DNA from: Tubiluchus corallicola
Lineage: Eukaryota > Priapulida > Priapulimorpha > Priapulimorphida > Tubiluchidae
DNA: 64,000 bases
Assembly (NCBI GenBank): GCA_030141605.1
Contig: JAQGDQ010000056.1
Location: 1 to 64,000 of the forward strand
Direction: 5' to 3'
Shown here: positions 36,460 through 49,601 of the stretch, piece by piece
Layout: each line of letters opens with the position of its first letter
Position numbering within the stretch: the first letter of the stretch is position 1
The notes under the pieces: model-generated
What the model saw: only the letters and a program-made list of their open reading frames with translations
Told to the model about the DNA's origin: nothing
Database searches by the model: none
Position numbers and translations under genes: made by a program

Positions 36460-36900
36460 CAGTCCATCACCCACGGGTCAAAGGTCAACCAATCTCGGCA
36501 TAACTCATATCATTCAGTTTGTCTCTTAAAGACCTTTCATTTGACATACAACAAGCTGCTTTTGGTAGAACCAGGAAGGCATTTGCCTCCTCGGCCCCTA
36601 TTTTGCCCCTAGTGGGGTCACAGGTTACTGATTCACACTGTAACCTATACCATTCGACTCACCTTATCGAGACATTTCATTTAATATGGTACATGGTACT
36701 ATTCCTAGACAATGCATTTCTGTTCCTGAAAACCATTTTTCATTTTTTGCCTCCTACTGGGGTCAGAAATCAACCAGTCTCGGCAAAACTTACATCATTC
36801 GGTTTGTCTCATCGAGACCTTTCGTTTGATATACTACAGCTAGTTTCGGTCGACACTGGAAGGCCTCAAACATTAATCATTTTCATATTGTGTTTTATAT
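36460..36900 (+). repeat. three imperfect tandem units of about 150 bp
   Basis: Three successive units each carry a GGGTCA block, a CATTCGNNT(C/T)NNCTTATCGAGAC-like block and a TTTCATTTGATATAC-like block (about 36470-36570, 36610-36700 and 36765-36840). Spacing is about 150 bp. They are similar to the inverted unit at 31560-31850, so this is a dispersed, locally tandem repeat family between the VWA gene and MED25. Function unknown; probably the remains of a repetitive element. Confidence 0.55.
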
Positions 36901-36969
36901 ATAACCAACTAAAAAAACCTATGATGACATCTGATCTTTTTTCACTTAGTGCCATTTCCTAGTACAATT

Positions 36970-38526
36970 TGATACACAATTAGAAAAGGTGTTATTTGGG
37001 GTTAGATATTAAACATAGAAATACAAAGATGAAGTAAAGGTGGGCTACTCATAAACATGTACAAGTCTATCATGCGCACGCAAACATTCGTAAAGAAGCA
37101 CCTGAAGCAGTAAAACCATCACAATAATTTCATATATTTTTATTCTAGGTAAATATAATGAAACATAATGAAAAATGTACTCACTGTAGCACAGACTGAA
37201 CTAGTCAATAAACTTTATGAAAAACATTTTTGTAAAACCAGAATATCGCACAATTTTGACTTGTGAGCAGTTAATACATTATAATTACACTACGTCTACG
37301 CCACTAATAATTGGTATAAAACTTCACTAGCTTCAGTTTCATAATAGTTTTTGTATGTGGTAACACTAACATTCTAAACCTTCTTCCAAGTGTAGTAAAA
37401 AAACAAAAACTTCTGATATTGATCATACACAACACCATGTGGAGCTAGTGTTATCAAAGGACAAATAAAAAGGTTTGCATGTGTTTAAAGTACAACAATT
37501 TCTGTACATTTATTTACAATGCTTACAGCTTACATATTTCTGCAGTTAGCAAAACTTGAAATTTACACTGATTATCAGTACTCAGTTTTGCAGGCAAAGT
37601 TATTCAAACCTATCCATGCCAATATTAAACAATAGATTTTTGTTCCTTAATTCACGAGAACCTGCTCTTTGACTAGGCGGTGTATACAAAACTAGCTTAG
37701 CTATTCGAGATAAAGTTTTCCAAATTTGCCAACCATAAAATATAAATATTTCATAATTGTTCTGCTGCTGTGACTGCACGCAATTACTACAAATAAAATG
37801 CTGGAATAGACGACACAAATACTCTGTATTCTATAGAACACATTACTAATACACATAATAATTTTAAAATAAATGATATCGTGACTATATAGCATCTTAA
37901 ATAAACTTTTAGATGAGCAACGGAAATGTAGTGCAGAAAATGGCAACTACTAAGATGACCGTGCCTATCAATATCTTTCTACTCTTTCATTTAACTTGCT
38001 AAATCGTGGTAATAGTTATGAAAGGTTACAACAGGTTTACACCATTAAACACAGCATCAACATGAAAGTACAATGCATAAATAAAGCAAAAAATTGTAGT
38101 TTATAAATAAAATGACACAATAATTACATAATTACATAATATTTCGTGTTGCCAAACCATAACTGACATCATCTTGTTAATCAAGAAATTATAACAATAA
38201 TTACTGAACATACAGTAATATAATAGCTATACATAATCTAACTCCTATTAATAGGTTTGTCAGATTCTGAATCCACAAATCAGCTAGGGCATAGGGGATT
38301 TTCGCCATTGAGTAAGGGAGCCGCTATCAGTCTGAAGCAAGTGAATTTGTACGTACATATGTTTATCACAATTATCACTTATTTGTGAGGATCACTTATT
38401 GTGCCGAAGAAGTTTTTGTACATCTTTTATCCTAAATACCCTTTCACTTATTCTCGGAGTCTTTTCTAAAAGAATGCTGTATCTTTGATAAGCCAAGTGT
38501 GACAATACACAAACTATATAAACAAT
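36970..38526. other. 3' flank of MED25
   Basis: AT-rich sequence downstream of the MED25 stop codon, expected to hold its 3' untranslated region. Several TTTATT strings (AATAAA on the minus strand) occur; none can be chosen as the true signal. No ORF of interest. Confidence 0.4.
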
Positions 38527-38631
38527 TTAAAAATTAAACCCTGGATCTGGGTCACCAGTTAGAAAATCTTGTGGCTGTTGCGGCTGCATTCCTGGTGGCA
38601 TCTGCTGTTGTTGCATGATAATTTGTTGCAC

Positions 38632-38665
<34 letters not shown>

Positions 38666-41600
38666 CTTTGCTAAAAAAGAGCAACCATAAACAAACAGTA
38701 CAAACAATATCAAAAAATATTATTGCAAACTTTGTTGGTGCTTCAAGTAGGCACATGTGCAATTTTCTACTTACTAAAGAGTGAAAAAACAGTTTGAGAT
38801 TCAATAAAAACGGCAATGAAAATGTAAAAAGAGTTGACAAAATTATTAGGCAGTCAGTAAGTCTAACAACAAGAAAATCCTTGCTGTGTCTGTTTTTCAA
38901 GCTCTAGCTAGCTGAGGATGGCTAACGCAAAACAAACCAAATTTAATGTTTATAAAATGAAAACGTTTATAATTTCTCTTTTAACTGGACATAAGTTCTC
39001 ATATGTTTCACAACCTTTAGATAAATTTATATATACAGATCTTTCAAAAAGAAATTTTTTGATAAAATAACAGCGTACAATGTTTGTTACATGTTGAGAA
39101 TTTGTGAGAAGATGTCGTAGCTGCTGATTCGATATTGGTGGTGGTTGTTGTTGTTGTTGCTGCTGCTGCTGCTGCTGTTGCTGTTGTTGATGTTGCTGTT
39201 GCAGAAATTGTTGTTGCTGCTGTGCTGCCATCTGTTGTTGCATTAATTGATGTCTTTGGGCTTGTAACGCCTATAACAAAATTAGAAAAGATATTTTAGT
39301 TTGGGTTCCCTTGTTTGCAAAGTCAGCAGCAATATTGCAAGTAATATAAAGTTGCACTGTGTCTATGTCTGCATATAACACCTCCATATGGAATAGGGAA
39401 TCAGTTGCAAGAAGGTGTGCAGACTTTACTCCCTCCCTGATAAGTTAATTTAATTTAATTAGGTACAAGAAACTGGCTGATAAACACTGAACACCTTTAA
39501 TATCCACAGGCTAAAATGAGATGCGTTCTAGGAAATCGGCCTGTTTTTCATTAATGCTTGTGTTAGGATCAAAGAGTACTGTCGTCTGTATAACATTTAT
39601 GGGACTGAGGAGAGGCAGTCAGTCATTTGGCGAAATTGCCCGCTGCTCAGATGACAGGTAATCGACATGCGCATACACATAAACACCGACTACAGGTTAC
39701 ACACATAAAGCAGCAAAAACCGAAAACCTTTCCCAATGTTGAACCCAATTGGTGACTTAAAACACTAAGCATAAAGTTATTTTTGGTCATAAATTGCACC
39801 TTATTCCATCATTTAAAACTGTAAATGGTACTTGAATTGTGTTTCAGGATGAGACAGTGCCTTTATTATTGGTACTACAAGCAAGAACAAAATTAAGATA
39901 AGAATATGTTTCATCTTTTTAAACCAAATTAACTTTAAAGGACTTATATACTTGAAAACCCCATCTCAGTGGTAAGTTTAAAGTTATAAAATAAGAAGTA
40001 CAAAGCAGAAAAAGCAAAATTTTTTTGCACACAAATGTCAGCATAAAACGAAGAGTATGAAAATGTATAAAATTGCCTATTTACTTATTCTGAAATCGAT
40101 TTGGTTCAGAAAGGATGACGACTGTTCTTGTCTTAATTGTATTTCAAACTGTAGTAATTATGTACAGAATTTTACAGATGCTGTTTTATAATATTGTTTA
40201 CAATAAAAAAGGTAAATAATTAAACCAACCTGTTGACTTTGAATGTTTCCTTGTTGCATTTCCCCTATGGATGAAGTGCTGATTTGCACTCCCGGCATGC
40301 CCATTGGCGCTCCTACCAACTGAAAAGAGTGAAGATTTTTGCAGACCTTACAATACTATTTAGAATTTTCACTTTCATGCTGTGCAAAAAATAAAGTTTT
40401 ACAGTTTTAACAAGCAACTGTAAACAAACAAAAATTCTGACTTATTATGTACGTACTGTTAATGATTTCTTAATAACTATATACTTTTAGTAAATGGTAA
40501 TATACCAGGGCCGTACACAGTATAAGAATTTTGTGTTTTTAATGCAGTTCAACAGATTGCAAGCTAAAACCAAGTAATCAACAGCATGTCCTGCTATAAA
40601 TGTCAAATAATTGTGGCAAGACAACAATCCAGGTCATTATCAAGTACATTCACATAAGATGACACATCAAATCAGCAGAAATACTAAGCCATAGCTATAC
40701 ATCCTCCCTCAATGGCATAATATGACTTGAAGGACATATTATCAAAAAAAGAAAGAAAGAATTGTTATAAGCCAGTGCCCCATCGATGTGCTAAAGGCTC
40801 ATCCAAGATTTAGTTTTGTGCCTTTAAAAAGCTAATGTAGATTAAAACTCAAGCTAACACTTGCCAGACATTTGCTTGCAATTAACATTGTATCTAATCT
40901 TAAAAGTTAATAATTTTGAAATGCATTATCTAGTACGTTAATATATTATTAGAGACAATTTTAAAACTTTTACAAAAGCCATACTCACTTGTTGAGGTTG
41001 TTGTAGTATCTTGCGAGGGCCCATCTGTTGTTGTGGGGGTGGACCGCGCATAGTGTTGCCAGCTTGACCTTGTGGAACCAAGCCTTGTTGCTGCAACTGG
41101 TCAGAAACAAAGAACAGAGACAATACAAATTAGGTAAATGTGTCATGTTGCAATTATATTATGTTAAAATTAATACTTTGCATAATTTAATTATACAAAC
41201 AACATTTTTTGTAAATTAACAATATTCCTACAACAAACTGAGGTTAACAAGCAACGACATAGCACATTTAGCTACGTTTTCAAAATAACAGCAGAAAGAA
41301 ATCTTAAAATATTACATGTGTGATACGGTTAAAGAAAACATGTAAAATTAAGATGGAATTATGACAGTTAGTTTTCCCTTCAGTCTTTATTTCCTTTGAA
41401 TAGCTACACAAAAGCTGTGGATTTACATATAAGGCAGCTAGCTATTTTTAAGCACAAACTGCTTACCCGCTGTTGCATAATCCTTTGTTCTTGTGCTTTT
41501 TTATGATCAGAAATGACACTGCGAATCCCATTAACAAACCTGAAATAAATGTATTATCATAGCTATAGGCAAAATTACAACTCACTTTTGGGTAAAGTGT

Positions 41601-44600
41601 GTTGCAATCCAGCAAGTACCTGAATACAATGCATGCCACACTTACATACATCTTCTATTGTGAGCCAAATGCATGCATGTAATACTTATAATAAATACTG
41701 TTAAATGTAAAAAATCACTGATCTATGAATCTGTTTTTCTATATTAATTTTTGAAAATAAATTTTGCAAATGAGTTTATTTTACTTAATTATTTAATAGT
41801 GAATTGTTTAACTATTTATTACTTTGGTTAAAACTTGTCTTAAAAATATATTGTGCTAAATTTATTTAAATACATTTTAAAAGACAGCAAAGCAGAAAGT
41901 CAAGAATTTCTTCCTAATTTCAATTATTTATGACAAAATATTGAATGTGCACTCACTGCGGCTGATCATTTGGAATAAGGCCAACAAAAGCTTTCTTTTT
42001 GTTGCTATACAGCAAGACCAAAACGCGTATGTCACGTGGGGCCCCAGATGGAAAATGTACACAGCCAGCCTACAAGAAACATAGTTCATCACTAACAAAT
42101 CAAAATGTATGATACTATCATTACAGATCATTACGATAATTATTACCGAAAATGTGAAAAAAATCTGTGATTACAATGTTGATTACTAACATGTAATGAT
42201 GATTACAAAATCTAATGTGAACAATGATGATGATAATAGTGATGGCACAACTTCCAACTAAAGTACCGCAAACACAAATCACAGAAACTTTATAATAAAA
42301 AGTGGTATAAAATTGACTAGGTAGGATTGTCAATGCAATTTTCAAGAAAATGCAACCCAAAGAGTTCCATCTCTCATCATAAAAAACTATAGTAGTAAGA
42401 CTAACATACCAATGAATTAGTTCCCATAACTTTGGTTAGTGCCATTAGTGTTTCGCGATCCTGAGATCCAAACTGAAACTTCACAGTCTTGCAGTTGTGA
42501 AACATTTTTTCTAAAGATGTAAGTAATGGTTGAGGAATTAATTGCATCATCATCTGAGGAGGCCACTCATCGGCTTTTCTGCAATAAGTATTTGTAGTAA
42601 ACATTAATGCACATTTACGAATACATTAGTTATAACAGAAAATTGTATATACACATCCTTTCAAAAGCACTACCATTTCGTAAGGTAAATAAAAAATCCG
42701 GGCTACAAAAGTATATAAAAATGTCATGTGATTGCAGCTATACTTCTACATAATTATATTAAAAAATTGAAGTTTTAACGTAAAATTTTGACATTATTGA
42801 AGGTTTTGAAATACTACTCATAAGTCTGGAAACAATACTGTTGCTATTCCTTGTATCGGCCTTGACACTGATAGCAAAATTTAATATGAATACAGAACTT
42901 TAGGAGCTGAGAAAAATGTGGAAGGTGTGGTTTGTAAAACACCATTTGAACATATGAGAAAAAGCAAATTGAACAATGTCACTTGTCTCCAGGTCAACAT
43001 CATTTAAATGGGCATAATTTAAATGTAATAAACATGATATTACTTACACATCTACTTCTGGCCCACTAGGAAATACTTGGCATTGTAGTAATCTGTTTAC
43101 TTTTGGTGCATTTGGTTCACTACGTGCTCTGTCCTGCCAGGTGAGAGTACCACTCCATATTGGCCTCTGAGCTCCAGGTGGATTGGGAAGCTGACTTGCT
43201 AAACCTACAAAGCATGCATTAAAGTGGACAGTGAAAATATAGGTAAAATTTATATAATATCTATGTAATATATTTTTGGTCACTATACCAACTTACAAAT
43301 GTAAATTTTTGCTAAACATTTGCAAATTCTCCTACTTCGTAGTGACCTCAAGTTTTGTCTTTAAATTCACTGCCACTTAGCCATGAACAAGCACATGCCA
43401 AACTGCATGAGATACTTTAATAAAAACCATACTTTTGCAGTCACCAGTGTATTTGCCATTAGTTTTCATACAAAGCACAAGACAGTTCTTACCATTATAT
43501 TATTAAAAATTCGTGAATGAGCATATTAGTCACTTAAAAATTTGTGCAAAACAACTTATTACTCATGCAAGTCCGCGACCTAATTACATAAGCCAAGGCC
43601 TACAAAATATAAAATTGGCCTCCATAGCCTAAAAAGTTGTCAAAACTATAAAATGGCTCCTTTTTACATAAGAGAAATCCATATTTTTTCATGAGTAGTT
43701 TTTAAGTATTAAAAGCATGTATAAGATTGACTTTCTAATAAAATTTTTGAACCACATTCTGAAATTTGGTGAAAGGATAATTGATGATCAACGAAGTACC
43801 CATATTACAAAATGTCTTTTCAAGTAAATGAAATTAAAAGGTCATTTTTAACATACCGACAGCTTGGGCAGTTTGAGGCTGTCCACTTTGTAGCAGTGTG
43901 TTCAATCCAGTACTTACTACTACAAAAAATATGAAAAGTAACATTACTAGCATTTTTATCTGTGAAAAGAAATGTAGTGCATCTAGCAGTTGTAGTTAAA
44001 AAACAACTTCAGATTTTAACATTTTTATGCAGTTCAGCACATCGAAACTAGCACTCGTGTATAATTTAACACTTCTAAAACGAGCACACTTAACCAAAAG
44101 AAGGATTCTTGGTCACACATGGATATGTTGACATATCTTCCATCAACGAGGACAATAACTAGAGGAAGTGTGGCAAATGAAAACAGCCAGGCACAGCTAT
44201 CCCAGATAATTCAAATTCAAAACGTGCATTTGTTTTTATATTCATGATATAAATGAGACAAATAAATGTATTTAATTATCACGATGGAAATAGGATGGAG
44301 AAAGACCACAAAGGTCAACTAGTCATGCCATCCTTCAATAGATGAATGTGATTTCTGGGATGGCATTGTAACTATTTAACTCATGAATAGAAGTGAAATT
44401 ATATCATTACTATTTTACTTAGCAACTTGATCTGTTTGAAATTCTCTAATCAACTGAAGGGTGAAAATGCAATCAATAATATCTAAACATACAACAAAAT
44501 GATAAGCAAAAAGCAATGAGAACCATAACCCAAATAATGTGGTACAAATGAATATAAAATGATCAAAATTCAAACTGTCATATCATTTAAAAAGAGAAAT

Positions 44601-47600
44601 TAGAAAAACATGCAAAATAATAACAATAAAATTAAAAAAAAACAAGTTAAATGAAAAGCAAACTAGCAAAAACAGAAATTTAAAATTAACTTTCAAACAG
44701 CGAACTGAATCATGCTGCAAAATACATGCATTAAAAATATAACAAAAGTGTCTGAATAATAAACAAAACAAAAGAAAAACAAATAAGATCAGCTAAGTTT
44801 GAGTCAGATAGCAAAAATCGATAATGCTGACTAATTTTATGACTGTAATTCATGCAGTCCTACCCTAATGTATGCATGAATATGATATTTTCCTAGATTA
44901 CAAACTTAAGACAGAAAAGGCATAACAGGGTTAATAATGCATTTTAAGCAATAATAAACGTCAGAGGTTTCTGATAAAATCACAAATTTTCTCTTGTTAA
45001 GCTTGTGCATTTCAGGTGTATCCAACACTTGCAAATGTCACAAAAAATACTAAATTGATTATTTTTGCAATTGTGCAGACAAAAACTGCATGGGTAAACC
45101 ATAACTATGTAATAAAATGTAACTAAAAAATTTATTCATCAAAGGATTTATTTTAGTGTGTTCAAGTCTTCCTCCCCCTGAACTTCAACAGTATTACTAA
45201 TGTCACTGGCTCGAGTAAAAAATCTACCATATTTAGTCCAAATATACTTGTAGTTGTGGTTTCTCTTGTATTCTAGACAAGTGAGAATTACACATCCATT
45301 CATTAACTAACGTTAGTATTGCATAGCATAAGCTGAAAAGTGGCCATCTAGCTGTTTTCTCACTCCCAAAATTTTAAAAATAATTAATGAGCATGTCCAT
45401 CAGCTACAATAACTTTGATTTTTGTTCTGTTTAATTATAAATAGGTGATTCGCAGCCTGTAACATATGACCTAAACCTAGGTTATCTGATGTGAAAGTTA
45501 CTCTGGTTTTTCCCAGGCAATGGCTTTGGTTATAACATTTTGCCACGCATCATGCATTGTATATGATGCAGGTGCATTTTAGCCTGCATAATATTAATGT
45601 GCCCACATACCAGCAAGCCTCACAGTTTAATCTCTCGAAGTTTTCCTAAATTTCCATACCTGAGCACTAGGGCTTACTTTATTACTACAGCTCTGCAAAT
45701 CATCTTAAAATACCTGTTAACCCCTGGAAGCTTTGGTTGCCTGACTTGCAACAAAGTGGTAGTGGATGCAAGTAATTTCTTTAGGCTCCTGTCTAACTGC
45801 TACAAGAACTAAACTAGCAGTAAAATGACAAGATAAATGTTGCTGTTCAAACATTAGCAAAACATTGCCTAATGATTATTAGCATTTGCTGGTTTATAGA
45901 TTAGTAAATGTGCATCTTGAGCACATTGGTAGCAGTATTAGGCATAACAGTTCCTGAAATATCAGCAGTTAACCTTTCTCTACAAGTGCAGCAATATACC
46001 CTTTTTTACACAGAGAATATTTCACTTTATACAACATACTTACCTTGATCATTCATAGATGTTGGCATTTCCTGCATACTCTGTCCAGGCTGTACAGCAC
46101 CTTGAATCTGTTGTGATGTCATCATATTTGCCTGAGATGCTATAAGGTTTTGTTGAGATGCCATTGTATTGTTGGGAAGTGAAAAGGCATAATTAGATTG
46201 TGCAACCATGCCATCCTGCATTGTTAACATACCGGACTGGGATGTCATTCCACCCATTTGTGATACCAGTCCCTGGTGGGGTGTCATCATTGGTTGTGAT
46301 GTCATCATTCCAGGCTGTGATGACATCATTCCTGGTTGTGAAGTCATCATTCTGGGTTGTGATGTCATCATTCCAGGTTGTGACGTCATCATTCCGGGTT
46401 GCGATATCATTATTCCAGGCTGTGAAGTCATTACTCCACCTTGAGACACCATCATTGCAGTTTGAGGTGTCACCATCCTTGGCTGAGAAGTAACCATTCC
46501 AGGTTGGGAAATCATTTGTGAGTTAATAATTCCAGGCTGTGATGTGATCTTGCCTTGCTGTGATGGCATTACACCCGGTATGAGTCCCGATTGTGATGTC
46601 ATCATTCCAGGTTGTGACATTGGAATATTCTGTTGTGCACTTGTAGCATTCTGTTTCATAACTGGCCTAAGTGAAACTCCTACAAAAACGATAATTATGT
46701 TTGTTTGAAGCTCAAATTCTACAGTCTTACATAAAATAATGGAAGTTCGGCAACATTTTCTGCTTATGCTGTTATTAACTTACCAGACTAACAGCAAAAC
46801 TAAGTGTCCTATCAGTGATGGTTAATTTAATGAATAACAGTTATGAAAGCATGCAGAAAGCAAAAAAAAAACTTTTTGAGCTCTTTTTTGCAGTTGTAAG
46901 GTTACTAAAGGTTAGACTCTCTAGAGGTATAGTATACAAAGCTTTGTACAAAGCCATTTTCACAGGTATGCAAAGATGATATCTAGAAAATTTGCTAGAA
47001 TAGAATCAAATACAAATAGGATCATGTAAAGATGCCGCCCACTAAAGCAAATGACAATCATATAGTGCCATTTTGGAGGTTTCTTGTTTGGAAAATTACA
47101 TGCCGCACATGCCTTGTCATTATTTATTGATTCATCGCTACCATACAGTTTCCTATTAGTCGCATTATATGATGTATCTGTTAGTATCTGTCAACATGTA
47201 AAGAAATTATAATGACTAAATTATAATAATAATCCGTATTGTGTATTGTTTTTTAAATTCTCTTAATATAATATTTACCATATTATGATAATTATTATTT
47301 TTGAGGTGCAAAGCAAAATTAGTGCAACAAAATTGTTTGATATTTTTTTTATCAATTTTTAATTTTATAAAGCATAAAATCATACAGGCTTAATTAAAAA
47401 AACAGCCAGAAAGAGAGAGACCACATACCTTGGCTCCATGACGCCTGACCTGCAGGTACTTGTTGGAGATGACTGCCGAAATTTTTCTGAGCCTGACTTG
47501 GCCCACCCAACTGCACATAAACAATTTTACTACAGCATTAGTGTTACTATTTACATTTATTATGCTGTCTCAATTATGTGATTTGTAATAAAATAATAAA

Positions 47601-49563
47601 ACAGATGAAATCATATACCATAAAATAGAAAAATTCCAAAATTTCTCTTTTAATCTCAAAATTACAGAAACAATAAATGTAAATTATTTATAGTATTATA
47701 AGTGTTTTGTACGTAAAATTGTGGTTAAATGTTATAAAGGGGTGATTCTACATGCGATTTTTCAATTCACTAAATACGGTTTAACAGGAATTCAGAAAAA
47801 ACCAGCTATGAGGAGTAAAGATCTAATTAATAACCAAATCAAAACTGAGATAAAATAGGTATGAATGACATAACTGAGCAAACAGACAAACATTGACAAG
47901 GATCTAAAAATAAAAGACAAAAATGAACAGTGCCAGTGATATTACAATGGAATTTTTAAGGAGTGTATCATAATCTCATGAATCAAAGTGGTCTAAGGCT
48001 ATCATGAAATCAAGGATTAAAACCATTACATCTGTTTTTTTCTAAATTTACTAATAGCATACATCATTTTGGACACACGACAAGATTAAAGCTGTCTCTG
48101 TGCTATAGTGAACATGAATAGCTGACAGACTTGCTAAGTAATAAATCACTATAAAGGATTTAGAAAATGGTCAAGTGGAAATAAGATGGTAGTGCTTTAT
48201 ATGGTGACCCAAGCAATTAAAAAATAATCTTGTAATAAAGAAGAAGAAAAGATAAGAATCTCAGTCCACTACTACAGCTTTAAGACAAGCAAGAAACCCA
48301 CAACAAAAGTTTTGCCTACTTGTTCGTTGTTCCTACTTTAGTGCTATGTCATATTTTGAGCCTTTAATGACCATGTTGTAATGACAAGTGCTGGTTATGT
48401 TTTTTATCTTGTAGTTTTCTTTATCAAATCAAATCAATTTATTTCACTCCAGCAATACATATACAATACATCAACATACAATGTGAATGGAAAAAAAACA
48501 ATATAGGTAAAAAAACATTGATAAAGTCAAATTAACCAAACTAGTTATGACACCTTGGAAGCTTGGCTTGTTAAGGTGGCACAAATCAGTGAATGAAAGA
48601 ATGGTTAGGGTTAGTAGACATGATGGAATGGAAAAAAATAGTAAGATTAGGGATAGGAAGAAGGAAGGGAGGAGAGGAAATGACTACAGTGTATGTTTAA
48701 TTTACGTAGAGCTACATTAAAATAGTATTATTATAATATATATAGTACTTATTGTGAGTTCTGTGCCTTTTCTGTGACTGTGTACCTTTACTATTTTCTG
48801 TGTTTTTAGTGAATGTGTTAATGTTGCAGAATCCAAAACAACAACATGGTTTTTTTCAGTGAGGATAGTTCGGAGGTAGATCAATTCCTCTTATTAAGAA
48901 CTATCTCCGTATTATACGCCAAGACCAAAAAATGGCAGCGGAATCTAAATCAAGTTCTGAAGCTCGTGCATTTGTCTTTAAAAATACAGATTTATAGGTA
49001 CTAAATAGCATAACTTACCTGCGATGGGGCTTGTGGATGAACTAGACCTACTGGAGTTGCCTGATGATTAAGCGAAACACCAGACTGTCCGTTAACAGGC
49101 ATCCCTTGCTGACTACTGACTGGATTAACTTGATTTGGTGGAGGCATGCGCGTTGCTGATTGGTCTGCAGAAAAAAGTAGAATCCCGTAAGCAGAATTCA
49201 GTAATCAATGGCAAGGCCTCCTATTAATGCCGAATGAGTATATCAAAATCGTTCTAGCAGTTATTATAGCAATTATAGCATTATAGGAATCTTGTGTGAC
49301 TGCCAACTAGACTGGTTAATTTAACGCTTTTGCGTTAGTTGCCAAAACATTAACTAAGTGAGTTGAGTTGGTGAACTGGCAAATAAATAAGAGTTTTAGT
49401 GGTGACCTTTGAATAGCATTATAATATAATATAATATAATATAATATAATATAATATAATATAATATAATATAATATAATATAATATAATATAATATAAT
49501 ATAATATAATATAATATAATATAATATAATATAATATAATATAATATAATATAATATAATATA

Positions 49564-49601
<38 letters not shown>

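Noticed and set aside
38569-38784. Leu-rich plus-strand ORF
   Set aside because: Antisense of the MED25 polyglutamine tract.
46200-46493. Plus-strand ORFs of 97 and 78 residues with a repeating pattern
   Set aside because: Antisense shadows of the MED25 heptad repeat.
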